From the NCBI GenBank assembly GCA_024655965.1, contig JANLFL010000007.1, positions 1 to 46,674 of the forward strand: DNA of 46,674 nt, read 5' to 3'. Each line of letters starts with the position of its first letter. Positions within the stretch are counted from its first letter, which is position 1. The DNA is from Caldisericota bacterium. Its GTDB lineage: Bacteria; Caldisericota; JANLFM01. Below are positions 35,278-43,030 of this stretch, piece after piece. The position numbers and the translations under genes are program-made. Below the pieces are notes generated by a model. That model was not told where the DNA came from, did not search any database, and saw only the letters and a program-made list of their open reading frames with translations.

Positions 35278-37233
35278 ATGAGTTCAATTACCGATCGAAA
35301 CGAAGGAAAAAGAGTTTTATTAATGGGGAACGAAGCAATAGCCCGGGGTGCTCTTGAGGGAAATGTGAGATTCGCCACGGCTTATCCAGGCACTCCGAGC
35401 TCCGAAATTTTGGAAACCCTTTTAAAAGCGAAATTGGAAATCCCCATCTACGCCGAATGGAGTATCAATGAAAAGGTCGCTTTTGAAGTTGCCTTTGGTG
35501 CATCACTTGTGGGAGTAAGGTCCCTTGTGGCCATGAAAAACGCGGGATTTAACTGGGTAATGGATCCCTTCATGACTATCTCCTACACAGGTTGCAAAGC
35601 TGGGATGTTGATCGTAGTTGCGGATGACCCTGGTGCGCACTACTCGTCAAACGAACAGGATACCAGATTCGGAGCTGAGTATAATAAACTTCTCTGCTTT
35701 GAACCCTCTTGCCAGGATGAAGCCCGTCTAATGGCAAGGGACGCCTTCTCCCTTTCAGAGAGCTTCGAGCTCCCCATTTTCCTTAGATCAGTTACTAGGC
35801 TTTCTCATGCCTCCGGAGACGTAACCTTGGGAAAACTCCCGGATGCACCTGACGAAAGACTTTTGGGTTTTAACAAACACTGGAAGATCCCTTATCGCTG
35901 GAACGTTTACGGACCACCAGGAGCAGTCTCCAAGCATCAGTGGCTACTTTCAAGACAGGGGATGATACAGGAGTACGTCGAAACTACGCCTTATAACAAA
36001 TTCGAAAAGGGAGAACTTCCGTTTGCCATAATCTCTTCTGGAATTGGGGCTTCTTATTGCGATGAAGCCATAAAAAACCTGGGGCTTTCAGGGAAAATCT
36101 CTTATTTGAGACTGGGGATCGCCAGGCCCCTACCAATCAAGTTTTTGATTGAATTACTTAATACTTGCAAACTCGTTTTGGTCGTTGAGGAGGGAGACCC
36201 TGTTGTGGAAGGCCAATTTAGGCGTTTTACCCAAAAACAGGGCAAATGCCTCGAAATAAAGGGAAAAGAGGACAATTTTATCCCCCAGTTTGACGAAATA
36301 AATACCGACGTAGTTGAAGAGGCGATCCAAAAGGCTTTTGGGGAAACCGTAAAAAACAGGTCTCTGGAAAAGCCCTATCAGTTAGAAAAATTCAAGGAAA
36401 GGGTTGTTCCCCGTTCCTCAACCCTTTGTGCAGGGTGTCCGCACCTTGGTAGCTATTGGGGGTTGAAAAAAGCGATTCAAAAGGAAAAAGAGGTTGTCGT
36501 GGTCAATGGAGATATAGGATGCTACGAACAGGGAGGCTATGGGATTTTCTCAAAAAAGGATTTATCATCTCCCGACAACCATAAAAGATATCCAATCAAC
36601 TCCCCTTATACTATTCTGGATACCCTTTACGTTATGGGTTCGGGGGCCTCCATGGCCCAGGGGATGGCCCAGAGCGGATATCCTGGAAAATGCGTTGGGG
36701 TCTGCGGGGATTCGACTTTCTTCCATGCCATACTCCCATCTCTAGCAAACGGGGTGGCCAACAAAGCCAATTTCACCTTGCTGGTTCTCGACAATAGGTG
36801 GACTGCCATGACCGGACACCAACCCAGCCCCACCTCCTGTACAAAAGACCCTGGTGCTCCTCAGACAATCCTTTCAATTCCAGAAGTAGTTAAGGCTTTT
36901 GGGGTTCAGGATATTCACATTGTTAATGCATACCAGGTGAATGAAGTCCAGGCTGCAATTGAAAAAGCATTCACCTTCAACGGTCCCTCCGTGGTTATAC
37001 TAGAAGGAGAATGCATGCTCCAGGTGGTTCGGCATACAAAAAGGAAATGGCAAAAGACAATCATTGACCAGGAAAAATGCACTGGTTGCAAAACATGTAT
37101 CCAGTTGGGGTGCCCGGCGATCAACTTTAAAGACGGAAAAGCTTTGATAGATAAACTCCAATGCGTTGATTGCGGTCTTTGCGCACAGGTTTGCCCATTT
37201 GAGGCAATTGAAGGAGGTATAGAATGGAATTGA
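35278..37233 (+). CDS. iorA: Indolepyruvate-type 2-oxoacid:ferredoxin oxidoreductase, alpha subunit
   Basis: A 651-residue thiamine-diphosphate enzyme. The N-terminal pyrimidine-binding part shows GALEGNVRFATAYPGTPSSE; the TPP motif is GDIGCYEQGGYG followed later by GDSTFFHA and NRWTAMTGHQP. A C-terminal two-cluster ferredoxin domain carries CTGCKTC and CVDCGLCAQVC. The first cluster motif reads IQLGCP instead of the usual spacing, as in other IorA proteins. It converts aryl or branched 2-oxoacids to acyl-CoA and reduced ferredoxin. Coupled to the Acd subunits, each 2-oxoacid would give one ATP. Confidence 0.93.
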   Translation: MSSITDRNEGKRVLLMGNEAIARGALEGNVRFATAYPGTPSSEILETLLKAKLEIPIYAEWSINEKVAFEVAFGASLVGVRSLVAMKNAGFNWVMDPFMTISYTGCKAGMLIVVADDPGAHYSSNEQDTRFGAEYNKLLCFEPSCQDEARLMARDAFSLSESFELPIFLRSVTRLSHASGDVTLGKLPDAPDERLLGFNKHWKIPYRWNVYGPPGAVSKHQWLLSRQGMIQEYVETTPYNKFEKGELPFAIISSGIGASYCDEAIKNLGLSGKISYLRLGIARPLPIKFLIELLNTCKLVLVVEEGDPVVEGQFRRFTQKQGKCLEIKGKEDNFIPQFDEINTDVVEEAIQKAFGETVKNRSLEKPYQLEKFKERVVPRSSTLCAGCPHLGSYWGLKKAIQKEKEVVVVNGDIGCYEQGGYGIFSKKDLSSPDNHKRYPINSPYTILDTLYVMGSGASMAQGMAQSGYPGKCVGVCGDSTFFHAILPSLANGVANKANFTLLVLDNRWTAMTGHQPSPTSCTKDPGAPQTILSIPEVVKAFGVQDIHIVNAYQVNEVQAAIEKAFTFNGPSVVILEGECMLQVVRHTKRKWQKTIIDQEKCTGCKTCIQLGCPAINFKDGKALIDKLQCVDCGLCAQVCPFEAIEGGIEWN

Positions 37234-37832
37234 ATCTTATTGTTGCTGGAGTAGGTGGGCAAGGGTCGGTTCTTGCCTCTCATATAATTGCGGAGTCAGC
37301 GATTAGCCAGGGGCTAAAGGCGAGAGTCGGCGAAACTTTTGGGGCAGCCATGAGAGGGGGTGCGGTTGCCTCTCATGTTAGAATTGGCGATGTTTCCGCT
37401 CCCCTGGTACAGAAGGGAAAAGCAGATGCCATTCTTGCTTTAGAACCCCTTGAAGGCCTCAGAGTAGGCGTCGATTACCTTTCTCCAACAGGCATTGTGA
37501 TCCTCAATACCAGGCCGATCCCACCCGTTGATGTTTCAGTGGGCATTTTCTCCTATCCGGATATTGAGGAAATCATTTCTATTCTTTCTGCCATTGGAAA
37601 AAGGGTATACCATTTTGACGCAACTGAGCTAGCCATTGCCGCTGGAAATTACCGAACCCTAAATTCGGTGATTCTTGGTGCTTTCTCAACCTCGGAAGCT
37701 TTTCCATTCCAGCCAGAAGTTCTTCTTGAATCCATTTCCAGCCGAGTTCCCCCCTCGTCCAAAGACGCAAATGAAAAAGCTTTCAATCTGGGAAGGGAGA
37801 AAATGGAGGAATTGAGAGAAAAAAATAAATGA
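37224..37832 (+). CDS. iorB: Indolepyruvate-type 2-oxoacid:ferredoxin oxidoreductase, beta subunit
   Basis: A 202-residue gamma-domain protein of the pyruvate ferredoxin oxidoreductase family. It starts LNLIVAGVGGQGSVLASHI and has the segment GETFGAAMRGGAVASHVRIG typical of IorB. It overlaps IorA by 10 bases with GGAGG before the ATG, and overlaps the acyl-CoA synthetase beta gene by four bases. It forms the heterodimer with IorA. Confidence 0.93.
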   Translation: MELNLIVAGVGGQGSVLASHIIAESAISQGLKARVGETFGAAMRGGAVASHVRIGDVSAPLVQKGKADAILALEPLEGLRVGVDYLSPTGIVILNTRPIPPVDVSVGIFSYPDIEEIISILSAIGKRVYHFDATELAIAAGNYRTLNSVILGAFSTSEAFPFQPEVLLESISSRVPPSSKDANEKAFNLGREKMEELREKNK

Positions 37833-38506
37833 ATGGAAAATTTTTAACCGAACCTGAATGTTATCAGCTTATGGCAGAAAGCGGCCTTCCAGTTCCTCGT
37901 TTCGCTTTTTGCCCTAATAAAGAAGCCGCTGTTGAGAAATCCCGCGAAATTGGATATCCCATAGTAATGAAGATTGTCTCCCCTCAAATCATTCATAAAA
38001 GCGATGTAGGTGGCGTGAGGGTAAACCTGAAAAGCGATAAGGAAGCAGGCTTAGCATACGAATCAATTACCAGCAAAATTGCCGAAAAATGCCCGGATGC
38101 ACTCATCCAGGGAGTGCTTGTAATGCCCTATTTTTCCGGTGGACAAGAACTGATCGTTGGAGGTTTGAAAGATGAACAATTTGGAAGCACCTTGATGTTC
38201 GGTCTCGGAGGCGTATTTACAGAAATTTTAAAAGACGTCTCCTTTCGAATTTGCCCTTTCGATAAGCGAGAAGCCATGAAAATGGTTAGGGAGATAAAAG
38301 GATTCCCTCTTCTTTCGGGTTACAGGGGCGGGCCAAGGTTAGACATTGAATCTTTGACGGATTTTTTAAGCCAATTTTCCCGTTTTTTGTTTGAAAAACC
38401 TCAAATTAAGGAAATAGACCTGAATCCCGTGTTTCTTTTCAACCAGGGCTTATCAATCGCTGACTGCCGAATTTTGCTCGAAAACGAGGAAAGGAGGAAC
38501 AAATGA
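37829..38506 (+). CDS. acdB: ADP-forming acetyl/acyl-CoA synthetase, beta (ATP-grasp) subunit
   Basis: A 225-residue ATP-grasp subunit with YPIVMKIVSP, the conserved His56 in IIHKSDVGGVRV that shuttles phosphate, GGLKDEQFGSTLMFGLGG and EIDLNPVFL. Length matches the separate beta subunits of archaeal ADP-forming acetyl-CoA synthetases. It is coupled to IorB upstream and to the MttB-like gene downstream by ATGA overlaps, so energy conservation and methyl transfer belong to the same message. Confidence 0.92.
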   Translation: MNGKFLTEPECYQLMAESGLPVPRFAFCPNKEAAVEKSREIGYPIVMKIVSPQIIHKSDVGGVRVNLKSDKEAGLAYESITSKIAEKCPDALIQGVLVMPYFSGGQELIVGGLKDEQFGSTLMFGLGGVFTEILKDVSFRICPFDKREAMKMVREIKGFPLLSGYRGGPRLDIESLTDFLSQFSRFLFEKPQIKEIDLNPVFLFNQGLSIADCRILLENEERRNK

Positions 38507-39954
38507 AAAAAGCTACCCTCAAAGTCTTAGCCGATTCAGATCTGGAGAGAATCCATCAAGCAACACTCAGGATTCTATGGAAAGTTGGAGTAGTGATAAA
38601 GGATTCGGAAGCCCGCTCAATCTTAAAAAGGGAAGGCGCAAAAGTTGACGAGGAAAACATGAGGGTTTTCATCCCCCCATATATCGTGGAGGAAGCAATC
38701 CGCAGGGCGCCCAAAACTTTTGTCCTTTGGAGCAGGGATTTTAAAACAAAATATATAGTAGATGAAGAAAACCTTTTCTATGAACCGATGATTGGCCGCC
38801 TCTTCATCCATGACTTCGAAACAAATTCCTTGAGGCGGACCTCTTTAAAAGATGTTGAGAACCTTGTGAAAATTGCCGATGCTCTCCCGAATTATCACCT
38901 TTTACACTCCGGAGCAATAATGCCGGAAATTCAGGGAGTCCAAATCGGAACGAGCCATGCCCACGGGTACCTTGCCTCCTTAAGAAACTCAACCAAGGTA
39001 ATCAAAACCTCAAGCAGGGAAAAATCTGTTGCCGAAGACATGGTTAGGATGGTCTCGGTAGTTGCTGGGGGTCTTGATAAACTAAAGGAAAAACCTATAA
39101 CTTTCACTACCTGCAATCCGGTTGCCCCCCTCCAGCACGACAGGGAACAAACCGAAGGAATGAGGATCTTCATCAAGCACGGGATTCCGGTTGATATAAC
39201 CAGTGAGCCCCAAGCCGGAGCAACTGCGCCAGTAACTCTTGCCGGTCTATTGACACAGCAAAATGCTGATATCCTTTCCGGAATTGTGATTGCAGAAATG
39301 GATACCCCTGGAGCACCGGTTTGGTATGGAACTTGTGGGGCAATCATGGACATGAAGGTTGGCCGGATTGCACTGGGATCCATCGAGGCGGGATTAATCA
39401 ACGTCGCTTCAGCACAAATGGCAAAGTTTTATGGACTGCCCTGCCGGGGAACGGGCGCGGTAACCGAATCAAAACTTCTGGACTTTCAAGCGGGGGTGGA
39501 GGTCACCCAAACCTTGTATTTCTGCGCACTAGGAGGAATTAACCTGATGTTCTACCCCGGTTGCACGGAAGGAGGACTTGCGGTTTCTCTTGAAAGGCTT
39601 GTACTGGATAATGAAATCGCAGGAATGGCATACAGAGCCTTATCGGGAGTTGAGGTGGACGAGGAAACAATTGCGGAAGAAGTAATCCAGACGGTGGGCC
39701 CCTCTGGACATTACTTGTCCCAGCCACACACCATGAAATATTTAAGAAAGGAGCAATATCTCCCTAAACTGGTTTCCCGGGAAATAAGGGCGAAATTCGA
39801 AGAGGCAGGCAGCAAGTCAATGGTGGAAAGGGCTCATGAGGAAGTAGAACGTATACTTTCCGAGCATAAAGTTCCGCCTCTCGATCCCAAAGTGGAATCG
39901 GAGCTTCTAAATATTATCCAAGAAGTAGAAAGGAGGACAAAACAAAATGGCTGA
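38503..39954 (+). CDS. MttB-superfamily corrinoid methyltransferase without pyrrolysine
   Basis: A 483-residue member of the trimethylamine methyltransferase superfamily (glycine betaine methyltransferase MtgB-like). The TIM-barrel blocks TCNPVAPLQHDREQTEGM, SEPQAGATAPVTLAG and the segment YGLPCRGTGAVTESK are typical. The last (residues 310-324) covers the region where true MttB has pyrrolysine, and there is no TAG in frame, so this is a non-Pyl member, which usually acts on quaternary amines such as glycine betaine, carnitine or proline betaine. It would methylate the Co(I) corrinoid protein encoded two genes on. GAAAGGAGG precedes the ATG. Confidence 0.9.
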   Translation: MKKATLKVLADSDLERIHQATLRILWKVGVVIKDSEARSILKREGAKVDEENMRVFIPPYIVEEAIRRAPKTFVLWSRDFKTKYIVDEENLFYEPMIGRLFIHDFETNSLRRTSLKDVENLVKIADALPNYHLLHSGAIMPEIQGVQIGTSHAHGYLASLRNSTKVIKTSSREKSVAEDMVRMVSVVAGGLDKLKEKPITFTTCNPVAPLQHDREQTEGMRIFIKHGIPVDITSEPQAGATAPVTLAGLLTQQNADILSGIVIAEMDTPGAPVWYGTCGAIMDMKVGRIALGSIEAGLINVASAQMAKFYGLPCRGTGAVTESKLLDFQAGVEVTQTLYFCALGGINLMFYPGCTEGGLAVSLERLVLDNEIAGMAYRALSGVEVDEETIAEEVIQTVGPSGHYLSQPHTMKYLRKEQYLPKLVSREIRAKFEEAGSKSMVERAHEEVERILSEHKVPPLDPKVESELLNIIQEVERRTKQNG

Positions 39955-40963
39955 TGAATTTGACATCCAATTCCTTTACCTCAATCAAAAGGATGTCCTA
40001 AGGGCCGGACTTACAATGAAAATGGCTATTTCCGCCATGGAAAGGGCCCTTTCCCTTTTCACCGAAGGCAAGACCATTATGCCCTACAAAACGGTTCTTG
40101 ACCTCGACGAGAGAAAAAGGGGCAGGATCAACGCCATGCCTGCTTATATAGGAGGAGAATACGACATCGCGGGGATAAAATGGATTGGGGGATTTCCCCC
40201 AAATGTTCAAAAGGGCCTTCCCCGGGCAACAGCCCTGATCATTTTAAACGATGCCTGGACAGGTTTCCCAATAGCTCTCATGGATTCCACTTTAATAAGC
40301 GCGGTTAGAACCGGGGCTGTTACCGGAGTTGGTGCAAAGTACTTAGCAAGAAAAGATTCCAAAGTTGTTGGGATGATCGGGGCAGGGGTTCAAGCCAGAA
40401 CTCAGCTTGAAGCTTTGATCGAAGTCCTTCCATTGCTTGAAAAAGTTAAAGTATTTGATATCCGGACGGAAGCCTCCAGAAAATACGCAACAGAAATGGC
40501 AGAGAAAACCCGATTATCCTTTGAGGTTGTTGAATCCCCTGAGGAGGCGGTTGTCGGGTCTGACATCGTGGTCACTGTCACGGTTGCGGACGAGCCTATC
40601 GTAAAGGAAAAGTGGTTAAAAGAAGGTTCATTTTTCGCCGCGGTAGGTTCTTATCGGGAAGAAGAGGACGAAGTGGTACTTAAAGCGGACAAAATTGTGG
40701 TCGACGGAATCGAGCATGTTATTCACCGGGAAACTCCGATTATCGCACAATTGGTTCTATCGGGAAGGATGAGTAAGGACCGGATCCATGGGGAAATGGG
40801 TGAGATCATCCTTGGTCGCAAGTCCGGAAGAGAAAACCCGAGTGAAAGGATTTTCTTTTCCCCTATTGGGATGGCCGTTGATGATATTGTTCTGGCAAAA
40901 CATATTTATGACCTGGCAGTGGAAAAGGGGATTGGTCAACGCCTCTCACTTATTGGAAGATAA
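39947..40963 (+). CDS. Ornithine cyclodeaminase/mu-crystallin-family dehydrogenase
   Basis: A 338-residue NAD(P)-dependent enzyme. It has RINAMPAYIGG, the substrate lysine region GIKWIGGFPPN, LMDSTLISAVRTGAVTGVGA and the nucleotide loop MIGAGVQARTQ, all typical of the OCD family, which contains ornithine cyclodeaminase, alanine dehydrogenase, ketimine reductase and N-methyl amino acid dehydrogenase. Overlap with the MttB-like gene (8 bases) and the corrinoid gene 11 bases downstream suggest it processes the demethylated or still methylated amine. The exact reaction is unknown. Confidence 0.88.
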   Translation: MADEFDIQFLYLNQKDVLRAGLTMKMAISAMERALSLFTEGKTIMPYKTVLDLDERKRGRINAMPAYIGGEYDIAGIKWIGGFPPNVQKGLPRATALIILNDAWTGFPIALMDSTLISAVRTGAVTGVGAKYLARKDSKVVGMIGAGVQARTQLEALIEVLPLLEKVKVFDIRTEASRKYATEMAEKTRLSFEVVESPEEAVVGSDIVVTVTVADEPIVKEKWLKEGSFFAAVGSYREEEDEVVLKADKIVVDGIEHVIHRETPIIAQLVLSGRMSKDRIHGEMGEIILGRKSGRENPSERIFFSPIGMAVDDIVLAKHIYDLAVEKGIGQRLSLIGR

Positions 40964-40974
40964 AGGAGGAAAAA

Positions 40975-41622
40975 ATGGAATCTGAAATTTTTGAAAAAGC
41001 TTATAAAGCAATCTTGGAATATGATGCCGAAAAAGCTGAAAGCGTAGCAAGAGAAGGAATTGAAGCGGGGATTCCCCCGGCAAAAATTCTCGACCAGGGC
41101 TTCTCTCCCGCCATTAAGGAGCTTGGGGATAAATTTGAGAACATGGAGATTTTTCTTCCTGAGCTGGTAATGGCAGCGAACGCAATGAAAGCTGCGGTCA
41201 ACGTCCTCGAATCCGCGCTCAAAAAAACAGGGGAAACCCTGCCTTCCAAAGGGACGGTGGTCTTAGGAACTGTTGAGGGGGATATTCACGACATCGGCAA
41301 AACAATTGTTGGCGCAACTCTTTCTGCCGCTGGTTACAAAGTCCACGATCTAGGGGTAGATGTCCCCGTTCCCCGTTTTCTGGAAGCCGCGGAGGAAACA
41401 GGGGCGCAGGTCATTGCGGCTTCAGCCTTGCTCTCCACAACCATGCTCCGTCAAAGAGACCTGGTTGATTTCCTCAAAAACCGCGGAAAAAGAGAAAGGT
41501 TTATCGTTATTGTGGGAGGAGCGCCAGTGACTAAGGATTGGGCTTCTCAAATTGGGGCCGATGCCTATGCCAGGGATGCGGTTGAAGCGGTCAAAGTTCT
41601 TGACTCCCTTATTACCAAATAA
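40975..41622 (+). CDS. Corrinoid protein of a methyltransferase system (MttC/MtmC type)
   Basis: A 215-residue methyl carrier. The N-terminal helical cap has GDKFENMEIFLPELVMAANAM; the cobalamin domain has the base-off motif D103-x-H105-x-x-G108 (EGDIHDIGKTIVG), SALLSTT and VIVGGAPVT. H105 is the lower axial cobalt ligand. It is placed between the two methyltransferase genes and is the only corrinoid protein in the window, so both probably use it. AAAGGAGG precedes the ATG. Confidence 0.95.
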   Translation: MESEIFEKAYKAILEYDAEKAESVAREGIEAGIPPAKILDQGFSPAIKELGDKFENMEIFLPELVMAANAMKAAVNVLESALKKTGETLPSKGTVVLGTVEGDIHDIGKTIVGATLSAAGYKVHDLGVDVPVPRFLEAAEETGAQVIAASALLSTTMLRQRDLVDFLKNRGKRERFIVIVGGAPVTKDWASQIGADAYARDAVEAVKVLDSLITK

Positions 41623-41640
41623 AAAGTCCGGAGGAAAAAA

Positions 41641-43005
41641 ATGGATTTTACTGAGGTTTTGAAAAGATCAGAGACCGGCCCGCTTACGACAGCTGAGGAT
41701 TTTCTACTGAACAATGTGTCAAAAAACGCGATGGAGCTTGCCCGGAAAGCACAAATAAAATTCAACCCAGCCACGCTGGTTAATCAGGACTTGGAAGCTG
41801 CTGATATGCTCTTCCAAGCTGGATTGGACCTTATTGAAAAATCGGGAGTTTTTTGTTCCTCAAGCAGAAGGATAATTCAGTTTAAACGAGAAGAAATTCA
41901 AAATCACCTTGAGCGCCTTCCCGGCGAAGTCCCCGTCGGAAAAGGAAAGGATCATAGGGTTGTTCGACACAGGAAAGTGGAAGACAAGGCTTTTCCTGCC
42001 ATTTTTGGAGGACCATTCAATTGCGACACGGATGAAAAAACTTTCGTAAAATTCAATGAGGCATACGCCAGAGAACCCCTCATTGATATTCTTTTCTTCC
42101 CCGGATACTTGAAAGAATTAGACGGGGTAATTATAAGACCGGGATCTGGTTTATCCACCAGAGCTGCAATTCTTTACGGAATGCTATCAAGAGAAGCCGT
42201 TATGAGAGCAGGCCGCCCTGACATGGCAATAGCCGGGCACGCGGTAATGGCTCTAAACGAGATTGCCTGCAGCAATGAAGAATGGGGCCTTCGGAAAACG
42301 GACCCCAGAGCGATGGTATTAATTTCCGAACTTCAGGTTGATGACGTATCCCTAACCAGAATGGCTTATTATCGCCTAATCGGGGCTCCTACCTACATGG
42401 CGTTTACACCTTTAATCGGTGGTTACGGAGGAGGTCCCGAGGGAACGGCGGTAGTGGCCGTAGCTTCCTTCATTGCTGCTTCCATTCTGGGAGGGGATAT
42501 AGTCCACATTGGGCCACAACACATAAAACTGAAAGTGCAAACCGGGCAACACTCACTTTGGCTTTCCTCAATAGTGAATCAGGCTATTTCCCGAAATACT
42601 AAGATCGTTGCCACAACTAGCCATACAACAGCTGCGAGGCCGGGATCCCTCCAATTTGCTCTAGAATTTTCAGCTTTGGCAATAGCCTCGGTCATTAGCG
42701 GCTCAAACCAATCCGGGCCTAGACCAGCAGAGCCTCTTGGTTACAACCAAAACAGTCCTCTCATGTGCCGTCTTTTTGCAGAAGTGGGGAGGGCGACCAC
42801 CCAAATTGACCTGGGGAAAGCCAACGAAATTGTCAGTGAACTTTACGATATGTACAAAGATAATTTGAACCTTGAGACATCTCCAAAAGGGTTGTCTTTT
42901 AATGACCTTTACGACCTGGATACCCTGGAACCGAAGGAAGAACATTTCAAAGAATACGAGAAAGCCAAGGAGATTTTAAAAGGTCTGGGACTTCCTTTAA
43001 ATTAG
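41641..43005 (+). CDS. MtmB-like (monomethylamine methyltransferase family) protein lacking pyrrolysine
   Basis: A 454-residue protein that I align by eye to archaeal MtmB (458 residues) over its full length: the start region NAMELARKAQIKF, LFQAGLDLIEKSGVFCSSSRRIIQF, AGRPDMAIAG, GGYGGGPEG and the tail SFNDLYDLDTLEPKEEHF all find matches. MtmB carries pyrrolysine at residue 202 inside AGRPGMGV(O)GP; here the same place is alanine 198, codon GCC at 42232-42234, with no TAG. Two further MtmB active-site positions I recall (Q333 and Y335) are Ser and Thr here. So it is a non-Pyl MtmB relative with a different substrate, possibly an N-methyl amino acid or ureide. A good GGAGG precedes the ATG. Confidence 0.82.
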   Translation: MDFTEVLKRSETGPLTTAEDFLLNNVSKNAMELARKAQIKFNPATLVNQDLEAADMLFQAGLDLIEKSGVFCSSSRRIIQFKREEIQNHLERLPGEVPVGKGKDHRVVRHRKVEDKAFPAIFGGPFNCDTDEKTFVKFNEAYAREPLIDILFFPGYLKELDGVIIRPGSGLSTRAAILYGMLSREAVMRAGRPDMAIAGHAVMALNEIACSNEEWGLRKTDPRAMVLISELQVDDVSLTRMAYYRLIGAPTYMAFTPLIGGYGGGPEGTAVVAVASFIAASILGGDIVHIGPQHIKLKVQTGQHSLWLSSIVNQAISRNTKIVATTSHTTAARPGSLQFALEFSALAIASVISGSNQSGPRPAEPLGYNQNSPLMCRLFAEVGRATTQIDLGKANEIVSELYDMYKDNLNLETSPKGLSFNDLYDLDTLEPKEEHFKEYEKAKEILKGLGLPLN

Positions 43006-43030
43006 GGACTATTTTAAAAGGAGGGAGAGA

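Noticed and set aside
38503-43005. In-frame amber (pyrrolysine) codons in the methyltransferase genes
   Set aside because: Both reading frames are open over the full family length; the aligned Pyl positions are ordinary codons, so no TAG read-through is needed.
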